Source: a virus | Strand: one strand, 5' to 3' | IMG/VR virus record: IMGVR_UViG_3300046809_000307 | Coordinates: 1-25,051 of that record | DNA length: 25,051 nt | Part shown: positions 13,864-20,381 of the stretch, one piece after another | How positions within the stretch are numbered: the stretch's first letter is position 1 | Layout of the letters: each line of letters begins with the position of its first letter | Program-made: the position numbers and the translations under genes | Notes under the pieces: model-generated | What the model was told of the DNA's origin: nothing | Seen by the model: only the letters and a program-made list of their open reading frames with translations | Database searches by the model: none

Positions 13864-14037
13864 ATGGCAAAACAGAAAGCGGATATGGAAGAAGCTTCCG
13901 AGCCTTCGGGAACGGATGCAGAAGAGTTGCAGGAAAACTTCAACGACGAATACTCGCAGGTTTCGGACGAGATGGCGAAGAATTTGCGGGAAGCCGATAA
14001 AGAGCGGGGACCGCCGCCGCAGCCGAGCAAAATGTGA
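13864..14037 (+). CDS. Small acidic protein, 57 aa
   Basis: ATG 13864 is 8 bases after GGAG (13852-13855), which overlaps the end of the fibre gene. The peptide is highly charged with net negative charge, no membrane segment, and a probable helix from about residue 17 to 47 (DAEELQENFNDEYSQVSDEM). It ends in a proline-rich tail, PPPQPSKM. The family is not recognised. It sits in tight series between a fibre and the RlpA-like protein, so it may be a fibre chaperone or a small virion component. Correct spacing, a good ribosome binding site and operon position support a real gene; the function is unknown. Confidence 0.65.
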   Translation: MAKQKADMEEASEPSGTDAEELQENFNDEYSQVSDEMAKNLREADKERGPPPQPSKM

Positions 14038-14044
14038 GGGCGCA

Positions 14045-14473
14045 ATGCGGCTTGTCGGAAAGTGCTCTTGGTTTGGCGGCCCGCTGGATGATGGCGTCGA
14101 CCCCGACGAGCCTCTTGCCTTTATCTATGAAGTCAGTGAAGCGCCCCACCTTTTCTTGCCCTTCCAGCCCTACGGTACGAGCGGCTTGGCGAGAAGACTT
14201 AATCCGTATGTGTCGTTCATTGCTTGCCGATGGGACTACGACATAACGCCGCGCGAAGTGCTGCTTAATAATGTTGCGCTTGTGCACGCTTCGCGGACTG
14301 GCATCACCATGCGAGCGTTTCCGGCGGATTGGGGACCGCACGAGGACACTGGCCGTATTGCGGACATTAGCCAAGGCTTAATGGCTAATCTCGGGATTGA
14401 AACGGACGACGAAGTGGAAGTGGAATTCCCTTGCGAAAATAAGGGATTTGTACCTGCGAGCACATGGGTGTAG
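14045..14473 (+). CDS. RlpA-like double-psi beta-barrel protein, 142 aa
   Basis: The whole protein looks like one double-psi beta-barrel domain of the RlpA/expansin type. The N-terminus GKCSWFGGPLDDGV (5-18) parallels the RlpA signature with an xSWYG core. Residues 94-123 carry ADWGPHEDTGRIADIS and then LGIETDD, parallel to the RlpA DRGPF...R..DLS...LG segment, with D95 at the position of the catalytic acid. In bacteria RlpA cleaves glycan strands lacking stem peptides; expansin relatives only loosen polymers. In this phage it may locally open peptidoglycan during entry or lysis, or be structural. It has no signal peptide. ATG 14045 has GAGG (14036-14039) 5 bases upstream. Confidence 0.68.
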   Translation: MRLVGKCSWFGGPLDDGVDPDEPLAFIYEVSEAPHLFLPFQPYGTSGLARRLNPYVSFIACRWDYDITPREVLLNNVALVHASRTGITMRAFPADWGPHEDTGRIADISQGLMANLGIETDDEVEVEFPCENKGFVPASTWV

Positions 14474-14511
14474 CGCAGCCGCCCATTCGGGCATAACGAA
14501 GGAGAAGTGAA

Positions 14512-14976
14512 ATGACGGCACCGAAAATTGTACCTGTGAAGGTAGGAGAAACGGTCATAACTGTTGGAGTGAGCAATGAATATATCGACCAGGGGCCGCC
14601 GCCATATGGCGAGAAGCCGGTCGATCCCGGCTATGGCATCGACCTCGGGCTTGGGCCAGCGCATCCAATCGTGCTCCCGCCCGATCCGACGGTTCCTCTC
14701 CCGCCGGTCGATCCCGATTACAGCATTCCGATTGAGCATCCAGACCAAGGATTACCTCCAGCATCGGGAACTCCGGGAACTCCGACACATCCAATCGTAA
14801 CCCCACCGGCAGGGCCGCAGTGGAAGGTGATGACCGCTTGGACGCCTCGATTGGGGTGGGTTGTGGTTGCGGTTCCGGTGGGCGAACACCCCACGCCTTC
14901 GGGTGGAACGAGGAAGGCCGCGGCGAAGCCCGCAGCGCCCGCGGCAACCCCGCCCTCGAATAAGAGGATGGGTTAA
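14512..14976 (+). CDS. Proline-rich protein with HPIV repeats, 154 aa
   Basis: ATG 14512 has a consensus AAGGAG (14499-14504) 7 bases upstream. The protein is about one fifth proline. Two short repeats are visible: HPIVLPPDP (51-59) with HPIVTPPAG (93-101), and PVDPGYGID (36-44) with PVDPDYSIP (65-73). A compact domain-like segment, QWKVMTAWTPRLGWVVVAVPVGEHP (residues 103-127), has the character of a small beta-structured module. The C-terminus is a Lys/Ala/Pro tail. No enzyme motif or membrane segment is seen. I do not know a name for the family; extended proline repeats suggest a spacer or surface-exposed virion component. It overlaps the next gene by one base (TAATG). Confidence 0.7.
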   Translation: MTAPKIVPVKVGETVITVGVSNEYIDQGPPPYGEKPVDPGYGIDLGLGPAHPIVLPPDPTVPLPPVDPDYSIPIEHPDQGLPPASGTPGTPTHPIVTPPAGPQWKVMTAWTPRLGWVVVAVPVGEHPTPSGGTRKAAAKPAAPAATPPSNKRMG

Positions 14977-15245
14977 TGCCAATCGAGGAAGCCGGTAAGG
15001 CAGTAGGAAGTATGATCGAAGCGATGAAATCTGCACCGCTTGCGATTGCCCTTCTTCTTGTCAATGTCGGCTTCCTCGTTTTTGCTGCATACCTTCTTGG
15101 ACAAGTGGCGTCAAATGCCTCAGAACGTAATAAGGCGCAGATTGAGCTAATAAGCTCGCTGGTTAAGGATATTCGCGATTGCCGACAGCCGAAGGCGCCA
15201 GAGATGAAGTCAATGCTCTTCCTTCCGGGGCGCGAAAATGGCTGA
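14976..15245 (+). CDS. Single-helix membrane protein, holin-like candidate, 89 aa
   Basis: The protein starts in a TAATG overlap and has one clear membrane segment at about 20-42 (APLAIALLLVNVGFLVFAAYLL), an amphipathic N-terminus (EAGKAVGSMIEAMKS) and a charged helical C-terminal part (50-70, with SERNKAQIELISSLVKDIRD). The size and single transmembrane helix are compatible with a class III holin or a small inner-membrane spanin component, but neither is proven. It neighbours the RlpA-like and proline-rich genes, the only plausible cell-envelope genes here, which gives weak support for a lysis or envelope role. It overlaps the next gene by 8 bases. Confidence 0.7.
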   Translation: MPIEEAGKAVGSMIEAMKSAPLAIALLLVNVGFLVFAAYLLGQVASNASERNKAQIELISSLVKDIRDCRQPKAPEMKSMLFLPGRENG

Positions 15246-16812
15246 AATCGAAATTGCCGACTTACACACGATTGGCGTCATCCGCGACGTGGAGGGTAAT
15301 TATCTTCCGCCGGAGGCGTTGACGTATGGCATGAACATGCGCCCCGTGCCGGACGGCCTCGAACGCATTGGCGGTCAGCTCGCTGTGTTTGGTAGTCCCC
15401 CTGTCGCTCCGCATTTCGCCATGCCAGTGCAGTCCGCTACGGAGGTGTTTTGGCTCTACGTTTCGCTTAATAGCGGATATGTGTGGGATGGCTCGACGCA
15501 TACGAATATCACCCGCGCTTCCGCTGCCTATACGGCAACCGACACGAAGCAGTGGAATGGATCAATCCTTGGTGGGATTCCTATATTGAATAATGGGGCA
15601 GATATTCCGCAGCATTGGCCCACACTCAGCGTAGGAACGAAGCTTGCTGATTTACCGAACTGGCCCTCGACGCTTCGGGCGGCGGTAGTACGGAGCTTTG
15701 GACCTTATCTCATTGCGCTGAATACCCTCGAATCAGGGGTGACATATCCACATACTCTTATTTGGTCGCATCCGGCGGACCCCGGAACGGTGCCGATTTC
15801 TTGGGACTATACGGACCCCACGAAGGATGCTGGCCGCACAGCGCTCCCGGATGTCGGTGCGGGCATCATTATGGAAGGCCTCTCGCTCCGTGGCAATTTC
15901 TATATTTATAAGGAAAACTCTACTTGGAGAATGACGCAGGTTGGAGGTCAATTTATATTTAATTTCGCTACCTTCCAGGAAAGTTCAGGTATCCTCGCGC
16001 CGCGGTGCGTTGCCATCACGAGTGATGGCTCGAAGCATGTGGTCGCGACGCAGGACGACATCATAATGCACGACGGGAATACGGTTTCGTCCATTCTCAC
16101 TAATCGCTTCAAGCGGTATTTGGCGAATAACATCGACTCACAGAACTTCCGTAATTCGTTCTTATTCTCTAATCCGTATCGCAATGAAATGGTGTTCTGC
16201 TATCCGGAGCCGGGTTTCATTCAGCCGAATCGTGGGCTGATGTGGAATTATTCGAATGGCCAAATGGGGGTATTCACGGAGGTGGACGTCAACTACCGCA
16301 ATGCGGCGTATGGCCAGATCGAAACAGCCTCGGCGGAAACGTGGGACGGCGGTACGACAACATGGGCGGATTTCGATGGGTCGTGGTCACAGATTTCCCG
16401 TCGGCGCGTTATTCTTTGCGGAACGGATCAGCAAAAGTTCTTTGCCTTCGACGATCCGACAACTACCACCTTCGATGGGGTGCCCTTTATGGGAAAGATT
16501 CAACGAGAAAGTCTTGGCCTTTTAGGCCGAAAGCGGAATGGTGATTGGATTGTGGATTTCGAAAAGAGGAAAATGCTAAAGCGGCTGTGGATTCGAGCAA
16601 CGGGCGGCCCAATTGCGGTGCGGATTGGTTTCTCGGAGCAAATGGGTGGCCTGACTTCGTGGTCTGCGCCGCAAAACTTCACGTCCACGCAGCAGCAGTA
16701 TCTTGATTTCTTCGGTTCCGGGCGGGCGGTCAGTGTAGAGTTTGCCGCCACGGTGCCCTTTAAGGTTTTGAGCTATAAGCTCGACGGAGAGCAAATCGGA
16801 GACGGAATGTAA
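15238..16812 (+). CDS. Tail structural protein, probable beta-propeller or nozzle type, 524 aa
   Basis: A large beta-rich protein. ATG 15238 overlaps the upstream gene by 8 bases. Blade-like repeats of strand-turn-strand with conserved aromatics run through the protein, for example FWLYVSLNSGYVWDG (near 71), GPYLIALNTLE, LRGNFYIYKENSTWRM, GSKHVVATQDDIIMHDG and RRVILCGTDQQKFFAFDD, and the C-terminal ~90 residues form a separate beta sandwich-like part. The pattern resembles podovirus tail hub or nozzle proteins that extend the tail below the adaptor. No enzyme site is evident. Position among tail and ejection genes agrees. The exact family is not assigned, and a TAATG overlap follows. Confidence 0.7.
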   Translation: MAEIEIADLHTIGVIRDVEGNYLPPEALTYGMNMRPVPDGLERIGGQLAVFGSPPVAPHFAMPVQSATEVFWLYVSLNSGYVWDGSTHTNITRASAAYTATDTKQWNGSILGGIPILNNGADIPQHWPTLSVGTKLADLPNWPSTLRAAVVRSFGPYLIALNTLESGVTYPHTLIWSHPADPGTVPISWDYTDPTKDAGRTALPDVGAGIIMEGLSLRGNFYIYKENSTWRMTQVGGQFIFNFATFQESSGILAPRCVAITSDGSKHVVATQDDIIMHDGNTVSSILTNRFKRYLANNIDSQNFRNSFLFSNPYRNEMVFCYPEPGFIQPNRGLMWNYSNGQMGVFTEVDVNYRNAAYGQIETASAETWDGGTTTWADFDGSWSQISRRRVILCGTDQQKFFAFDDPTTTTFDGVPFMGKIQRESLGLLGRKRNGDWIVDFEKRKMLKRLWIRATGGPIAVRIGFSEQMGGLTSWSAPQNFTSTQQQYLDFFGSGRAVSVEFAATVPFKVLSYKLDGEQIGDGM

Positions 16813-17063
16813 TGGCTTATAATCCGCGTCCCGTTCCGCAGTTGAAAGGCGACGCCGCCGATCTCGCGCAGTGGCTTGGCGAGGAGCTTCAGACTATTTC
16901 GCGTTCAGAGCAAGAAAGTGAGCAAGTGCAATTCACGGTTCTCAGCGTTGCCCCGAAGCGTCCCCGCGCTGGAATGGTTGTGGTCGCGGACGGGGTGCAT
17001 TGGAATCCGGGCGCAGGAGCGGGGCTTTATCTTTTCCAAAATGGCGTCTGGGCACGGCTATGA
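16812..17063 (+). CDS. Small tail-associated protein, 83 aa
   Basis: The protein starts in a TAATG overlap with the tail protein gene and ends in an ATGA overlap with the GNAT-like gene, so it is embedded in the structural operon. The first ~40 residues are helical (LKGDAADLAQWLGEELQTIS). The C-terminal half is a compact beta module: MVVVADGVHWNPGAGAGLYL (55-74) followed by FQNGVWARL. The ADG..WNPG..GLY...G.W pattern is common in phage fibre-related modules. It is likely a small virion component, perhaps a fibre or tail-tip partner. Its molecular function is not known. Confidence 0.72.
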   Translation: MAYNPRPVPQLKGDAADLAQWLGEELQTISRSEQESEQVQFTVLSVAPKRPRAGMVVVADGVHWNPGAGAGLYLFQNGVWARL

Positions 17064-17509
17064 CGGCAGTTGGCAACTCGGAGGTCTATTTGCTCGATAA
17101 CGCACAATGCGAAGAGCATTGGGATAAAATCGAACAGGCTTTGATCGAAGAGCCTGAGCTTTGGGACAAGTGGTTCACGAAAGAGGGAATTCTTGCTCGC
17201 ATCCGCGACACGACACTGCAAGCGTGGGTAGTTTGCGAAAAGGACGAAGGAGTGGCTGCGGTATTCCTTACACAAATCCTCGTATCCGAATTAGGAAAAG
17301 TGTTGAATGTTTTCTGGCTGAAAGGCGAACTTCCTGAAGGGGCGCTCAAGTGTATTTCGCTCGCGCTTGACACCTTCGGGGAGTATCATGGGTGCTATCG
17401 CCTCTACGTTAATGGACGAAAGGGATGGGAGCGGAAGCTAAAAGGCCTCGGGGCGAACTTCGAAAGCCTTGCGCTTTCGCGCCCGATTCACCGCGTTAGG
17501 AGTAATTAG
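17060..17509 (+). CDS. GNAT-fold acetyltransferase-like protein, 149 aa
   Basis: The protein begins in an ATGA overlap. The order of elements resembles the GNAT fold: an N-terminal helical part (17-50), strands AWVVCEKDEGVAAVFLTQIL (55-74) and KVLNVFWLKGE (80-90), a helix (95-107) and a C-terminal segment YRLYVNGRKGWERKLKGLGA (113-132). The G-R-x-G-W-x-x-x-L element resembles the end of small GNAT-like phage proteins. A clear acetyl-CoA loop (Q/RxxGxG/A) is not visible, so it may be a structural relative rather than an active enzyme. Virion-module proteins with this fold are known in podophages such as those with T7 gp13-like proteins; the link here is by resemblance only. Confidence 0.6.
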   Translation: MTAVGNSEVYLLDNAQCEEHWDKIEQALIEEPELWDKWFTKEGILARIRDTTLQAWVVCEKDEGVAAVFLTQILVSELGKVLNVFWLKGELPEGALKCISLALDTFGEYHGCYRLYVNGRKGWERKLKGLGANFESLALSRPIHRVRSN

Positions 17510-17511
17510 TC

Positions 17512-18534
17512 ATGGGCAGCAGCTCGCCAGCGCCAGTTACGCAAACCACACAATACAATATGTCGCCGGAGCAGAGGCAAATCCTTGGCCTCGCAATGCC
17601 AAGCCTCACGGGCTTCGCGGAAGCAAATCCGACCGCGGCGAACATTATACCATCCACTTCAGGTGTGGCGGGCTTCAATCCGACACAGATGGCGGGACAG
17701 GAGCAAGTTCTCGGCGCAGCGCCGGGACAGGCTGGCGTTACCGGAAGCGCCGCGCAGGGCAATCAATTCATGACCTCGGGCGCTGTGCTTGATCCGAACC
17801 GGAATCCGGGCCTTCAAGGGGCGATTGAGGCCGCCACGAGGCCCATTACGCAGAACTTCACGCAGAGCGTTTTGCCAAACATTCGCTCCGGCGCCGTCGC
17901 TGCGGATCAATTCGGCGGCTCCCGGCAGGGCATTGCGGAAGGCATTGCGGCACAGTCGCTCGGAAATGCCCTTTCGGATGCGACCTCGAAAGTGGTTAAT
18001 CCCGCATACCAAAGCGGCCTCACGGCTATGACGCAGAATATTGGCCTCGCGCCGAGTGTGGCGCAGGGCCTCGCCATTCCGGGCGTCACGACGAGCGGCG
18101 TGGGTGATGTGCGACAAGCTTTGACGCAGCAGCAACTCACCGAACAGCAACAGCGACAACAAACCTCGAATATGTGGCCCCTCATGCTAGGACAGCAGCT
18201 CGCAGGCATTGCCGGGGCACTTCCGGGAGCAGGCACTACGACCACCGGCTCGGGTCCGCAAGCGCCGAGCGGATTATCGCAGGCCCTCGGTTTTGGAGCG
18301 GCGGGCGCAAGTGCGTTGAGTTCGCTATTGCCATTGATGGCAATGTCGGATCGACGCACGAAGCGGATCATCGCAAAGCTGGAAGCAACGCTTCGCGGTA
18401 TTCCGCTCTACATTTTCGAATACATCGGAGATACGCTTCCGCTTCCCCGCGTCGGCGTCATGGCTGATGAGGTTCCCGCCTATGCGCGCGTTCGCATAAA
18501 TGGCATTGACTTCGTGGATTATGGAGCACTCTAA
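17512..18534 (+). CDS. Internal virion protein with S74-like C-terminus, 340 aa
   Basis: ATG 17512 has TAGGAG (17497-17502) 9 bases upstream. Most of the protein is Ala/Gln/Gly-rich and helical, with a DPNRNPGLQGAIEAATRPIT segment (about 94-113) and FGGSRQGIAEGIAAQS (about 139-154), typical of DNA-ejection or internal virion proteins of podovirus-like phages. The last 62 residues are different: MSDRRTKRII begins at 278, with S279 and K284 at the spacing of the Ser-Lys dyad of the S74 intramolecular chaperone family, then GIPLYIFEYIG, GVMADEV and GIDFVDYGAL. The S74 module is normally found on fibres and is longer, so this is a compact version. Self-cleavage before S279 is possible but unproven. 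Confidence 0.75.
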   Translation: MGSSSPAPVTQTTQYNMSPEQRQILGLAMPSLTGFAEANPTAANIIPSTSGVAGFNPTQMAGQEQVLGAAPGQAGVTGSAAQGNQFMTSGAVLDPNRNPGLQGAIEAATRPITQNFTQSVLPNIRSGAVAADQFGGSRQGIAEGIAAQSLGNALSDATSKVVNPAYQSGLTAMTQNIGLAPSVAQGLAIPGVTTSGVGDVRQALTQQQLTEQQQRQQTSNMWPLMLGQQLAGIAGALPGAGTTTTGSGPQAPSGLSQALGFGAAGASALSSLLPLMAMSDRRTKRIIAKLEATLRGIPLYIFEYIGDTLPLPRVGVMADEVPAYARVRINGIDFVDYGAL

Positions 18535-19406
18535 TGGACCCCGATTTCCTCACAAGCCTCACTTCCATGTTCGGCCCGAAGCCGGGCGTTGATCCCTTTG
18601 CGCTCGGAGGCCAGTTGGCAACCGACCCCACGCAAGCGATTCCGGCATTGGCGCAAGGCGGGCCTCCTCCGGCAAAGGGGCAATCCATCACGGATTGGGT
18701 TCAGTCGAAAATGCCGAGCTTTGCGAGCAACCTCGCAAGCGCCGCGGGCTCTCAGCCAGCGCCGAGTGGCATTCCGACGGGCGATGTGACGGGCGCCTCG
18801 GCGCAGCCGCCCATGCCGAGAGGCGGTTGGATACCGCCGAATCCCGCAATGAAGGCAGTTCCGAAATCTATTTCGCCCACTGCGCCGTCGCCTTTGCTGG
18901 CTCCGCAGAGGCCGGATTTATCGGCAGGTGCTCCGCAACCAGATGCTCCATACCTTAATCTTCCCGGTCTTCCGAGCCGTAATCCGATGACGGCTGATGC
19001 GAATGTGGAGCCACAAGCAGCGCCTCCCGGCGGAACTCCGGGAGCCGATTTTGTTCCGGCGGGAGTAAATCAGCGCCGTTCGGTGCCGGACATTCAAGCG
19101 CCCCTTACGAATACGCCACCGGCAGCGGCGGCACCGACGGCGAAGGTTGATCCGGCAAAGCTTGCCGCAGTGTTGAAGTCGCTTGGCGGTACGCTCGCGG
19201 GCGTCAAGGCACTCCTGCGCCAGAAGCGCAAAGGCTTTCTACTCCTGGACTTCCTCATCCGGGCGCAATGCCTGGAGGTACGGTGCAGGGCCTCATCGCC
19301 GCGCTCGGAGGTTTACAGCCGCAAGCTCAGGCGCCCTTGCGCCTTGGCAATGCGCTTTATGCGGGCGGGCGCGGAATATATTAGGAGCCATTGTGAAAAG
19401 TCTTGA
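18534..19406 (+). CDS. Internal-virion-like Pro-rich protein, interrupted near its C-terminus
   Basis: The protein starts in a TAATG overlap. It is Pro/Ala/Gly-rich throughout, beginning MDPDFLTSLTSMFG, which resembles the DPxLLxxLN motif of the giant downstream protein. Up to residue 226 (codon 19209-19211) composition is uniform. After that the frame becomes Arg/Leu/Cys-rich and ends at 19406, overlapping the next gene. Reading one base back from 19211 gives 57 residues of the earlier character (TPAPEAQRLSTPG, GTVQGLIAALGG, APLRLGNALYAGG) ending at TAG 19382-19384, just before the next gene. The restored protein would be about 283 aa. This indicates a one-base deletion near 19209-19214. It is probably a minor virion protein; the function is unknown. 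Confidence 0.68.
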   Translation: MDPDFLTSLTSMFGPKPGVDPFALGGQLATDPTQAIPALAQGGPPPAKGQSITDWVQSKMPSFASNLASAAGSQPAPSGIPTGDVTGASAQPPMPRGGWIPPNPAMKAVPKSISPTAPSPLLAPQRPDLSAGAPQPDAPYLNLPGLPSRNPMTADANVEPQAAPPGGTPGADFVPAGVNQRRSVPDIQAPLTNTPPAAAAPTAKVDPAKLAAVLKSLGGTLAGVKALLRQKRKGFLLLDFLIRAQCLEVRCRASSPRSEVYSRKLRRPCALAMRFMRAGAEYIRSHCEKS

Positions 19407-19539
19407 TAGGCGAACTGGCGTGATTCTAATGATTTGTTTTACGGTTGGGTTAGTCGTCAATATGATGTCGATTCGTGGCGACTTCGGTCGAGACTTTCAA
19501 AGCGGATCGTGTCTGTTTTGGCGCTTGGATTGTAAATAA
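19393..19539 (+). CDS. Small membrane peptide, 48 aa
   Basis: GTG 19393 is 5 bases after TAGGAG (19382-19387), which contains the restored stop codon of the previous gene. The peptide has a short basic N-terminus (KSLDRR) and one membrane segment at about 9-24 (GVILMICFTVGLVVNM), then a polar tail with two cysteines (CLFWRLDC) near the end. The size and topology suggest a small inner-membrane protein, with the tail perhaps on the opposite side. An in-frame ATG (19429) lies inside the membrane segment and is a poor alternative. The family is not recognised. Confidence 0.6.
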   Translation: MKSLDRRTGVILMICFTVGLVVNMMSIRGDFGRDFQSGSCLFWRLDCK

Positions 19540-19550
19540 AGGAGCCGAAC

Positions 19551-19715
19551 ATGAGCCGAGAATCATTCTTACGTGAGGCTGCGGCTTTTGCCGATGGCGT
19601 TCCTGTCAAGCCGGAGCGGGAAAAGAAACATTGCATCTCCGCTGGCTTCGCTGTCGTGTGTGATCTTCTGCAATGCAAAGACGCATGTCAGTTCACTAAG
19701 CGAGACGAGGAATAG
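19551..19715 (+). CDS. Small cysteine-containing protein, 54 aa
   Basis: ATG 19551 has AAAGGAG (19538-19544) 6 bases upstream. The protein is short and charged at the N-terminus (MSRESFLREAAAFADG), with a cysteine-rich second half: KHC near 28, VVC near 37, LQC near 42 and DAC near 46. The spacing is loose for a classical zinc ribbon, but four cysteines plus a histidine in 20 residues could bind metal or form disulfides. It stops just before the strong ribosome binding site of the next gene. No family is recognised. The ribosome binding site, spacing and operon position support a real gene. Confidence 0.62.
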   Translation: MSRESFLREAAAFADGVPVKPEREKKHCISAGFAVVCDLLQCKDACQFTKRDEE

Positions 19716-19724
19716 GAGGCTTCA

Positions 19725-20381
19725 ATGGCTGCCCCCGATCCGAACGATCCAAACGCACAACCCCCGCCCACGCCTCCGGGAGAGGTGCCGCCGAGTGGCG
19801 GTACTCCGCAGCCGCAGCAATCTTCGTCGAACGATTTTACGGGCGCTTGGAGGAATTGGATGGGCGATCCCGAAAATCGGGCGAGTTTGATGCAATTCGG
19901 AATCTCTATGCTTCAGCCTGTCGGCGTTGGGCAGTCGCAGCTTGGCCATTTCGCTTCTTCGATTGGGCAAGCTGGGGAAGCAGCGGGGCGGGTTCGCGCT
20001 GAGCAAATGGCGCAGGATAAGCTCGCTTCGGAGACGAATTTAAAAGAGCAAAGTGCGAACCTCGCAGAGGCGAAAGCGGCAAGCGCGGCGCAGAACCTCG
20101 GGATGCAAGGCGAATTGCTCGAACTGCGGAGGCAGGTCGGCGCGGGCGCACAGGCGGATGCCCTCATGAAGGGGTATGTTGATGCGAAATTGCTCGACAA
20201 GACGCTCACACCCGAAACGTATATGGAAACTTATGGCAAGTTCTATAAGGGGAAGTTGGGCGCAGCGGCGCAGGGCCTTGGCCCCTCGTCGGCGGGCGCA
20301 GCGACCGGCGCACCAACGGCCACTCGCGTCATTAACGGCAAGACGTATTATCAACGCAATGGTCAGTGGTATGACAAATGA
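19725..20381 (+). CDS. Internal virion protein, 218 aa
   Basis: ATG 19725 is preceded by AGGAGG (19714-19719) with a 5-base spacer. The first ~35 residues are Pro/Gln-rich and probably disordered. A segment with WRNWMGDPENRASLMQFGIS and GQSQLGHFASSIGQAGEAAG (about 46-90) precedes a long Ala/Glu/Lys-rich helix (90-140), a pattern I know from ejection or internal virion proteins of podovirus-like phages. A small C-terminal module reads RVINGKTYYQRNGQWYDK (201-218), resembling short aromatic G.xYY..NG.W repeats. The gene overlaps the giant protein gene by ATGA, so the two are probably produced in a coordinated ratio. A role inside the capsid or in DNA ejection is inferred. Confidence 0.7.
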   Translation: MAAPDPNDPNAQPPPTPPGEVPPSGGTPQPQQSSSNDFTGAWRNWMGDPENRASLMQFGISMLQPVGVGQSQLGHFASSIGQAGEAAGRVRAEQMAQDKLASETNLKEQSANLAEAKAASAAQNLGMQGELLELRRQVGAGAQADALMKGYVDAKLLDKTLTPETYMETYGKFYKGKLGAAAQGLGPSSAGAATGAPTATRVINGKTYYQRNGQWYDK

